Source of the DNA: Victivallales bacterium | GTDB taxonomy: Bacteria; Verrucomicrobiota; Lentisphaeria; Oligosphaerales; Oligosphaeraceae | DNA length: 10,542 nt | Assembly (NCBI GenBank): GCA_017458805.1 | Contig: JAFTAC010000135.1 | Coordinates: 1 to 10,542 of the forward strand | Reading direction: 5' to 3' | Shown: piece by piece, positions 4,780 through 10,542 of the stretch | How the letters are laid out: every line of letters begins with the position of its first letter | Numbering within the stretch: position 1 is the first letter of the stretch | Translations under genes and position numbers: made by a program | The notes under the pieces: model-generated | Seen by the model: the letters and a program-made list of their open reading frames with translations, nothing else | The model's database searches: none | What the model was told of the DNA's origin: nothing

Positions 4780-7452
4780 ATGGACCAATCCTTCATTGAC
4801 AGAATCAAGAACATCCCCCAGCCCAAGCTGGAGGATATGGGTTTCATGGCCGATTTGAAGAAGCCGTTGGAGACGGTTTTCAACCCAGAGAAGGCCGAGG
4901 CTGGTTTCCTGTCGAACGGGGTGCGTCTGGAGGTGCTCTATCCGAAGGCGGAGGAGGAGGTTGAGACTGCATTCACCTCCCTGAAGCGTGTCCTGTCCGC
5001 AAAAGGGGTGCTTCTCTCCGATTTTGGTGCATATCCCATTCGCATCAGGCAGGATGCGTGGCTGGCGCATGAGGAGTATGCTGTCACTGTCACGGAGCAG
5101 GAGGCAGACATCACGGCGAGCGACGCGGACGGAGTTCGACGAGCCATCTATTTTCTGGAAGACCGCCTCTGTGAAAAGGAGGGCTTCACTGCCGCTTATG
5201 GCAGCTGGAGGCGCAAGCCCTTTGTCAAGAACAGGATTTCCAGGTGCTTTTTCGGCCCCACCTACAGGCCGCCTTTCTACGTCGATGAGCTTCTGAACGA
5301 CATCGACTACTATCCTGAAGAGTACCTGAATAAGCTGGCGCACGAGGGCATCAACGGTGTCTGGCTCTCCATGTACTTCCGTGATTTCCCCTCCACCATC
5401 TTCCCGATGCACGGCAAGAACTGGGAGAAGCGCTTGGCGAAGCTGAAGCTGACCGTTCAGCGCTGCAAGCGCTACGGCATCCGTATCTTCGTGTATGTCA
5501 GTGAGCCAAAGTCATTCGGCACGAACCATTGGAATGTCCCCATCGAGGAGGCCGAGGGCCATCCTGAAGTCATTGGCTCGGCGGACAAGAGCATCACAAG
5601 TGGACGCTCCGCACGTTTCTGCACCTCCAACCCGACGGCGCAGCAGTATCTGCGCGATTGCGTCACGGCGCTTTTCACCGCAGTCCCCGACTTGGGCGGC
5701 ATGATCAACATCATCTTCGGCGAGGACAATGGCGGCTGCGCAACGATGAAGATGTACGACTGGACCTGCGATTGCCCCGTATGCAGCAAGCGTTCCGTTG
5801 GCGACATCTACCGAGAAATCGCAAACACGATGGCTGGGACCATGCATGCCGTCAGCCCCGAGGCGGAGATGATTGAGTGGTTCTACGCGCCAGGCTCCCG
5901 CGACGGCAGCAAGCTTGCCGCTCACATCGTGGAGGCGACAAAGGAGTGGCCCAAAGATTGTGCGTTGATGCTCAACTTCGAGTCGGGCGGCGTCTCCGAA
6001 CAGCTTGGCAAGGGGCGCAATGTCTTTGACTATTCGCTGGCCTACCTCGGACCTTCGCAGCTCTTCCGCGATGTTGCCTCGCATGCGCCTCGCCCTGCGG
6101 CGAAACTGCAGGTGGGGTGTTCCCACGAGGACGCCTCCGTCCCCTTCATTCCCGTGCCCAGCAACTTGTACGAGAAGTACAAGGCGATGAACGAACTGAA
6201 CGTCAGCTCTGTGATGCAGTGCTGGTACTTTGGCAACTACCCAGGCCTGATGAACAAGGCGGCGGGTGAACTCTCATTCAGACCTTTCCCCCAGAGCGAG
6301 GATGCATTTCTCCAGGCGCTTGCGGCACCGTGCTGGCGCGAACACGCTCCTGTTGCCGTGGAGGCGTGGAAGCACTTTGCCGCAGGCTACCGTTGCTTCC
6401 CCGCCAACATCGGTTTTGCGTGGTACGGGCCATTGCACCACTCCATTGCGTGGCCGCTCTACCTCTTCCCAGTTGATGGAGGCATCTCGCCAAGCTGGCT
6501 CCTCAAGAACTTCCCCGAAGTCAGCGGCGACCGTGTCGGCGAGACCCTCATCTACCAGCATACCCTTGCGGAGGGCATCACCCTTTGCAACCAGATGCGC
6601 GAAGAGTGGCAGAAGGGGGTCGAGTTGCTTGCCTCTCTTGAGGCGGCGGTTGCGCACATCCCCGACCGTGTGGCGGACATTGTTCTTGCCAAGGCCATTT
6701 TGCTTCAGATTAAGGCGACCTGCGACTTCCTTCAGTTCTACAGCCTGCGCGAGGAGATGCTTTACGACAAGCGCGACAATCTTGATGCGATGAAACAAAT
6801 CGTTCTTGATGAAATCGCCAACTCCCGCGAGATGATAGAACTCTGCAAGCGGGACTCCCGCCTGGGCTATCATTCAGAGGCGGAGGGGTACCTCTTCTTC
6901 CCAGAGAAGCTGGAGGCGCGCATACAGGAGCTGGAGGAACTGCTGGCGCATGACTTCCCTCGCTTCAACCTCGAAGACGAGTGGATACTGGAGTACACGG
7001 GGGAAAAGCTCACGGGCAAATCCGCCCTCAGCCCCTATCAGACCATTGGCCCAGAGCTGGTCATTGACGGCACCGACGTCACCTGGGAAAGCTGGCACGA
7101 TGACACGACACTTTTCCTGCGCATCCACAACATCACCGAATCCACGAAGGTTGAAATCGAGCCATGCCGTATGTGGCCGCCTGTGCGCATTACCATCGCG
7201 CCAGACGGACAATCGCTCCAGCACCACACCTTCATCCATCGCCAGCCGCCCGAAATACCCATCACGAAGGAGGGGGACGCCTCCACCATCCAGCTGCCTC
7301 TCTCCCTTTTCGACGGCTACCGCCGCGACGGCTTCCCTATGCGCATCAACATCAGCTTCGGTTCCCATAGTTGGGCACCAGGGGAACCGTGGCCGAGCCG
7401 ACTTCTCCACGAAAACTTCAATCCGGCCAGGGCAGGGTGGCTCATCCTGTAA
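4780..7452 (+). CDS. large glycoside-hydrolase-like protein of unassigned family, with C-terminal CBM9-like domain
   Basis: This 890-residue protein has no signal peptide and is predicted cytoplasmic. Residues about 40-135 resemble the small alpha/beta domain that precedes the barrel in GH20, GH67 and related enzymes. Residues about 148-560 look like a TIM barrel. Candidate catalytic acids are E315-D316 in MINIIFGEDNGG, E363/E366 in EMIEWFYAPG, and E401 in NFESGG; H449-E450-D451 and C481-W482 also sit in conserved-looking blocks. A CDCPVC motif at 330-335 follows the first acidic pair and recalls the CxCxxC of some DUF4838/GH163-type and glucuronidase-like proteins. Residues about 730-890 look like a CBM9/DOMON-type sandwich (WESWHDDTTLFLRI, then WPSRLLHENFNPARAGW at the end). 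The frame is open back to 4603, but that stretch is a palindrome plus a 15-bp repeat, so I take the ATG at 4780. No Shine-Dalgarno is visible. The gene probably forms an operon with the lyase 24 bp downstream. Enzyme activity is inferred from fold only. Confidence 0.65.
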   Translation: MDQSFIDRIKNIPQPKLEDMGFMADLKKPLETVFNPEKAEAGFLSNGVRLEVLYPKAEEEVETAFTSLKRVLSAKGVLLSDFGAYPIRIRQDAWLAHEEYAVTVTEQEADITASDADGVRRAIYFLEDRLCEKEGFTAAYGSWRRKPFVKNRISRCFFGPTYRPPFYVDELLNDIDYYPEEYLNKLAHEGINGVWLSMYFRDFPSTIFPMHGKNWEKRLAKLKLTVQRCKRYGIRIFVYVSEPKSFGTNHWNVPIEEAEGHPEVIGSADKSITSGRSARFCTSNPTAQQYLRDCVTALFTAVPDLGGMINIIFGEDNGGCATMKMYDWTCDCPVCSKRSVGDIYREIANTMAGTMHAVSPEAEMIEWFYAPGSRDGSKLAAHIVEATKEWPKDCALMLNFESGGVSEQLGKGRNVFDYSLAYLGPSQLFRDVASHAPRPAAKLQVGCSHEDASVPFIPVPSNLYEKYKAMNELNVSSVMQCWYFGNYPGLMNKAAGELSFRPFPQSEDAFLQALAAPCWREHAPVAVEAWKHFAAGYRCFPANIGFAWYGPLHHSIAWPLYLFPVDGGISPSWLLKNFPEVSGDRVGETLIYQHTLAEGITLCNQMREEWQKGVELLASLEAAVAHIPDRVADIVLAKAILLQIKATCDFLQFYSLREEMLYDKRDNLDAMKQIVLDEIANSREMIELCKRDSRLGYHSEAEGYLFFPEKLEARIQELEELLAHDFPRFNLEDEWILEYTGEKLTGKSALSPYQTIGPELVIDGTDVTWESWHDDTTLFLRIHNITESTKVEIEPCRMWPPVRITIAPDGQSLQHHTFIHRQPPEIPITKEGDASTIQLPLSLFDGYRRDGFPMRINISFGSHSWAPGEPWPSRLLHENFNPARAGWLIL

Positions 7453-7476
7453 AAGCCTTTTCCCTTCTATACAACT

Positions 7477-8679
7477 ATGTACATTAAAAAACAACTCATC
7501 CTCTCATTGCTTATGGCCATGACCGTCTCTGCACTTTGCGACACTCTTTTTCCTTCGACCCCCAAGATATTCGTCGAACGGACACTGGCTGCAAAGCCAC
7601 TTCCAAAGTTCACGAGGAAGCGCATTGAGTATGCACGCCGCCAGCGCGAGGAGAATATGAAGCGTCCCCTGTGCAATATCGTTGATGGCAAGAAACTGAC
7701 GCCCAAGTCGGGCAACCCGCACGACTACATCAGCACGGGCCCCTACTGGTGGCCCAATCCCGACACTCCGAACGGTCTTCCTTTCATCCGCAAGGACGGG
7801 CAAGTCAATCCCTCATACCACGATGGGGACAACGTCCGCATGACTCTGATGACCAAAACGGTTCAGCAACTAGCCGTTCTTTGGTACTTTGACAAGGACG
7901 AGGAGGCCGCAGCCAGGGCGGTCGCACAACTCAAAGGTTTCTTTCTGGATGAGGCCACCCGAATGAACCCGCACTTCAACTACGGGCAGGCCATCCCTGG
8001 CATCTGCGACGGTCGTTGCTACGGCCTAATCGAGGCCTACACGGGGCTGGGGGACGTGCTGGATGCCATTGTGATGCTGAAGGATGCACCAACGATGACA
8101 GCGGAGACATACGCTGCGCTTGTCGCATGGTTCCGCCAGTTCCACACCTGGCTGAACACTTCCTCCATCGGCAAGAAGGAGTTCGAGGCCCCGAACAACC
8201 ATGGCCTTGCCTGCTATGTCCAGGCCGTCAAATACGCCATCTTCATCGGTGACATGGAGGCTGCCAAGGCCTATATGCCACGTGTGGAGAAGCTGATATG
8301 CAAATCCGTCGATCCTGATGGCTCCCTGCCGCGTGAACTCGTGCGCACCAAGTCCTTTAGCTACTCCACGTTTGCCACGGGGATGATGACGCAGTTGGTG
8401 CTGCTGGGTAAGATGCTCGACTACGACCTGTTGGATTCAAAGCGCGAATCTGCCGACGCCATCCGTCGTGCAGTCCTTTTCCTGTGCGGTTTCATCGACC
8501 ACCCCGAAGCCTGGAAGCATCAGCAGATTGGCGGCCCCATCAACCCAAACGCCCTCTCCAACATCCTTGCACGCATGTCAGCCGCAACTGGCGACCCCAT
8601 CTACCTCGACAACCTGAAAAAACTCACAAAGCCTTCCTTCGACGTGATGAACGACCTCTTCGTCGCGCCTGAGTTTTAG
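7477..8679 (+). CDS. exported alginate lyase superfamily protein (PF05426; PL38/PL5-like)
   Basis: This 400-residue protein is a likely exported polysaccharide lyase with an alpha/alpha-toroid fold that cleaves a uronate-containing glycan. Residues 1-19 form a signal peptide with probable cleavage after VSA; a Cys at 21 follows, but the SALC context is a poor lipobox. Family features are DYISTGPYWWPNP ending at P95 followed by GLPFIRKDGQVNP, NYGQAIPG at 168-175, APNNHG at 238-243 with N240/N241 and H242 as likely catalytic residues, and RELVRTKSFSYS at 286-297 with R290 and Y296 as likely substrate or proton-transfer residues. The set resembles PL38 more than classical PL5; PL38 members act on alginate or glucuronan. 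Length is typical of the family. The gene starts 24 bp after the stop of the GH-like gene, suggesting co-transcription. The leader has no Shine-Dalgarno and is pyrimidine-rich (CCTTTTCCCTTCT). Family call is confident, substrate is not. Confidence 0.82.
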   Translation: MYIKKQLILSLLMAMTVSALCDTLFPSTPKIFVERTLAAKPLPKFTRKRIEYARRQREENMKRPLCNIVDGKKLTPKSGNPHDYISTGPYWWPNPDTPNGLPFIRKDGQVNPSYHDGDNVRMTLMTKTVQQLAVLWYFDKDEEAAARAVAQLKGFFLDEATRMNPHFNYGQAIPGICDGRCYGLIEAYTGLGDVLDAIVMLKDAPTMTAETYAALVAWFRQFHTWLNTSSIGKKEFEAPNNHGLACYVQAVKYAIFIGDMEAAKAYMPRVEKLICKSVDPDGSLPRELVRTKSFSYSTFATGMMTQLVLLGKMLDYDLLDSKRESADAIRRAVLFLCGFIDHPEAWKHQQIGGPINPNALSNILARMSAATGDPIYLDNLKKLTKPSFDVMNDLFVAPEF

Positions 8680-8681
8680 TA

Positions 8682-8702
8682 TGCACGGCTACGCGCCGTG
8701 CA
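8682..8702 (+). terminator. GC-rich hairpin after the alginate-lyase-like gene
   Basis: TGCACGGC (8682-8689) pairs with GCCGTGCA (8695-8702) around a TACGC loop, starting 3 nt after the TAG. There is no T tract, so it is a weak candidate for an intrinsic terminator and may instead be a 3'-end stabiliser or a REP-like element. Its position matches that of the hairpin behind the CofE-like gene. Confidence 0.45.
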
Positions 8703-8723
8703 CTCAGGACGACACCCTTCAAC

Positions 8724-8821
8724 CTGTCCTGTGCGCCGCGCTCAAGCGCGGTGGTAATCTGTCCTGTGCGCCGCGCTCAAGCGCGGTGGTAATCTGTCCT
8801 GTGCGCCGCGCTCAAGCGCGG
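8724..8821 (+). repeat. three tandem 35-bp hairpin repeats before the CBM9-like gene
   Basis: Two identical 35-bp units (8724-8758 and 8759-8793) are followed by a third copy of the first 28 bp (8794-8821). Each begins CTGTCCTGTGCGCCGCG and contains CCGCGC-TCAA-GCGCGG, a hairpin with a 4-nt loop. In RNA the stem extends to 8 bp: units 1 and 2 close with one G-U pair, while unit 3 has a G-C there, so pairing is kept in all three. The last hairpin ends 21 nt before the ATG at 8845. There are no unique spacers, so this is not a CRISPR array. Roles could be transcription attenuation between the two genes, mRNA stabilisation, or a DNA-binding site. Confidence 0.9.
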
Positions 8822-8844
8822 CGAAAAGCCCCCGAAAAACACCC

Positions 8845-10503
8845 ATGACCACTCACTTGCCATTCCGCCTTTCGCTCCTTCTTTGCACTCTAGTAGCCCT
8901 TGTTTCGTTGGGGGCTGACGAGCGGATACGCATCGCCATTCCGCGTGTCACCGACCCGCCGCCAGTCATAGACGGCGAAGGAGTTCGCTTTGCGAACCTG
9001 CCAGGCAAACTGCCCCTTGACAAGCAGGACCAGGTTGCCTACACGCAGGGGGGATTGAAATGGGGCGGGGCCGACGATTCATCTGGCACGGTCACCTTCG
9101 GCTGGGACAGCAACTGCTTCTACTTCTTCGCCGTTATGAAGGATGACAAGCACGTCCAGCTCTATGAGAACGACAGATTGTTCAACGGCGACCATGTCAT
9201 GCTGGTCTTTGACATGACGCCTGGCGGGGGCACCAAGGCCGACCTTTGGAAGATTGGCTTTACGCCAGGCGACTTTGGCAAGGTAAAGCCAGCGATGCAT
9301 GTCTGGTCACCGCTTGGCGTCACCACCGAAGGAATCAAGTTCTCTTCCAAAAAGCGTGATGAGGGCTACCAGTTGGAGGCCTCCATTCCCTGGTCGTTTT
9401 TTGACATCGACGCCAATCTTGCAGTCGGCCGCTCTTTTGGCTTCGACTTTCTCATTGGCGATTCCGACACAGGGCTAATCCAGAAGTCGATGCTGTCACT
9501 TAACGGCAAGAACGGGCAGCACAAGCCAGAGATTCTTCCGATTGCCGTCCTTGGAACGCCTGATGGCACGGTGCCGCCTCCACCCGCCGCACAGATTGCT
9601 CTCACCGACACGCCGCGCAAGCTCAATCCAGGCGATAGTTTCGAGGTGACGCTTCCCGCCGACAAACTGAAGGAGTACCCCACACTCGCCGTCAACGCCA
9701 TCATCGACTATGAAAAGTTTTCAGGCGGTACCTATACTCTTGTCCTGGAACTGAATGGCTTTCCGTTGAACCTTGAGCAGAGTGTCAACCGCGATGAAAC
9801 CCTGGTCTTCGGCAAGCACACGTTGCCGAGCATCGGCAGCCAAAACATCTGGTTCTGCTTCTACAACAACGCCTTTGACGCCAAGGACTACCCAGAGGTC
9901 TTCTCGGCTGGCGGCAAAATCGTCCCGTCACAGTTCACCTTTGACATCTCTTCGCGCCTGAAGTCTGGGCAGGACAATGTCCTGAAGGTCATATATCGAC
10001 CAAGGCGCAACGTTGAAAAGAGCATGACCGTCTCTGTCGCCCTCACGACCGAGAAGAAGAAGGCACTCATGTCCTACGCCACGGGTGAACTCCAGGAGTA
10101 CGCACCGCACGCCCTGGCGAATCCCCCAGCCTATATGTGGAATACGTCGCAGGATGGCGCATTGGAGGTTGCCCTTGGCGGACGCACCTTCACCATTGAC
10201 AGCTCCTATTCCACGCGCACGCCTGGCTGGGCGGTCCTCGGCAAGGGCGGGGAGCCATGGAAGGCGTTTGCCGTCAAGGAGAAGGGGCTGGTCGAGGCGG
10301 CATCGAAGGAGTTCACTGTTGTGCGCCGCATCAAGCCAGAGAGATTCCGTCTGGTGGTAACGGACAGTGTGACCAACCTGCTGGACGAGCCACTGCCGCT
10401 CATGTACAGCCACACCACCGCCACAGATGGTTTGAAATACGCCCGAATCTGCGGCACGAAGATTTCCGTTCGCGGTGCAGGGCGCGGCCCTGTTTATCGT
10501 TAA
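8845..10503 (+). CDS. exported CBM9/DOMON-like carbohydrate-binding protein, possibly cut short by an in-frame stop
   Basis: This 552-residue protein has a signal peptide at residues 1-24 (hydrophobic LSLLLCTLVALVSL, cleavage after LGA). Residues about 30-238 look like a CBM9/DOMON-type beta-sandwich (PPVIDGEG opening, CFYFFAVMKDD at 91-101, LEASIPWSFFDID around W183). A Pro-rich linker (239-249) leads to a second beta-rich region at about 250-395 that resembles accessory sandwich domains of glycosidases. The last 150 residues are beta-rich and not assigned. No catalytic motif is recognised, so binding or a structural role is inferred. The ATG at 8845 has no Shine-Dalgarno and follows the 35-bp hairpin repeats. 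The terminal codons (CCT GTT TAT CGT) are poor in G/C at the third position, unlike the rest of the gene, and the frame continues after TAA with strongly coding-like codons to the window end. The full protein may have been longer. Confidence 0.7.
   Translation: MTTHLPFRLSLLLCTLVALVSLGADERIRIAIPRVTDPPPVIDGEGVRFANLPGKLPLDKQDQVAYTQGGLKWGGADDSSGTVTFGWDSNCFYFFAVMKDDKHVQLYENDRLFNGDHVMLVFDMTPGGGTKADLWKIGFTPGDFGKVKPAMHVWSPLGVTTEGIKFSSKKRDEGYQLEASIPWSFFDIDANLAVGRSFGFDFLIGDSDTGLIQKSMLSLNGKNGQHKPEILPIAVLGTPDGTVPPPPAAQIALTDTPRKLNPGDSFEVTLPADKLKEYPTLAVNAIIDYEKFSGGTYTLVLELNGFPLNLEQSVNRDETLVFGKHTLPSIGSQNIWFCFYNNAFDAKDYPEVFSAGGKIVPSQFTFDISSRLKSGQDNVLKVIYRPRRNVEKSMTVSVALTTEKKKALMSYATGELQEYAPHALANPPAYMWNTSQDGALEVALGGRTFTIDSSYSTRTPGWAVLGKGGEPWKAFAVKEKGLVEAASKEFTVVRRIKPERFRLVVTDSVTNLLDEPLPLMYSHTTATDGLKYARICGTKISVRGAGRGPVYR
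10478..10492 (+). repeat. short GC hairpin just before the stop of the CBM9-like gene
   Basis: CAGGGC (10478-10483) pairs with GCCCTG (10487-10492) around a GCG loop and is followed by TTTATCGTT and the TAA at 10501. A second small stem, GGGC-TGT-GCCC, lies at 10510-10520, after the stop. They resemble the other short GC palindromes of the window and could mark an inserted palindromic element, or act as a weak terminator. Confidence 0.45.
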
Positions 10504-10542
10504 AACGACGGGCTGTGCCCCACGACGATGCTTGTCTTCGAC
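10504..10542 (+). other. possible in-frame continuation of the CBM9-like gene, cut by the window end
   Basis: After the TAA at 10501-10503 the same frame reads NDGLCPTTMLVFD to the last base. Twelve of these 13 codons end in G or C, as in the real genes. The segment could be the remainder of an interrupted gene, or the start of a new short-spaced gene at the ATG at 10528, which has no Shine-Dalgarno. Thirteen codons are too few to decide. Confidence 0.35.

Noticed and set aside
4711..5412. 233-codon open frame on the - strand across the start of the GH-like gene
   Set aside because: No recognisable product; shadow of the + strand gene.
7477..7542. Lipoprotein signal on the alginate-lyase-like protein
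   Set aside because: The Cys at residue 21 is preceded by SAL, which does not fit the usual lipobox with a small residue at -1; a signal peptidase I site after VSA fits better.
8724..8821. CRISPR array
   Set aside because: The 35-bp units are contiguous with no spacers and no cas genes are nearby.

Overview
The window is a GC-rich bacterial segment with five genes, all on the + strand, coding for carbohydrate-active or carbohydrate-binding proteins plus one CofE-type ligase. Codon third positions are mostly G or C. A multi-domain heparinase-like protein, a large orphan glycoside-hydrolase-like protein and CBM9-like proteins occur together with no SusC/SusD pair, transporter or regulator. This suggests a polysaccharide-degrading member of the PVC superphylum (Lentisphaerae/Victivallales or Kiritimatiellae style), probably from a gut or similar environment. 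The taxonomic guess is inference from gene style; there is no rRNA or other marker here.

Layout. Positions 1-210 are an AT-rich upstream region with a possible promoter, a 9-bp tandem repeat array and a strong Shine-Dalgarno. Positions 211-3090 encode a secreted heparinase II/III-type polysaccharide lyase flanked by two carbohydrate-binding domains. Positions 3091-3364 are non-coding and hold two consecutive hairpins that form the leader of the next gene. Positions 3365-4558 encode a coenzyme F420-0:L-glutamate ligase-like protein of the type found in bacteria that do not make F420. Positions 4559-4779 are a structured spacer with GC palindromes, mutually exclusive inverted repeats and a 15-bp tandem duplication. 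Positions 4780-7452 encode a large, apparently cytoplasmic glycoside-hydrolase-like protein of no family I can name. Only 24 bp later, 7477-8679 encodes an exported alginate-lyase-superfamily (PL38/PL5-like) protein. Positions 8680-8844 hold a GC hairpin and three tandem copies of a 35-bp hairpin repeat. Positions 8845-10503 encode an exported CBM9/DOMON-like protein whose frame appears to continue past an in-frame stop to the end of the window.

How the genes may work together. Two exported lyases (heparinase-like and alginate-lyase-like) and an exported sugar-binding protein point to attack on an acidic, uronate-containing polysaccharide outside the cytoplasm. The leaderless GH-like protein could process imported oligosaccharides. 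The CofE-like gene does not obviously belong to this scheme and has its own leader.

The most unusual signals are the two-hairpin leader of the CofE-like gene, the orphan GH-like protein with its CxCxxC motif, the possible nonsense interruption at 10501-10503, and the set of different short GC-rich palindromes that punctuate gene ends.
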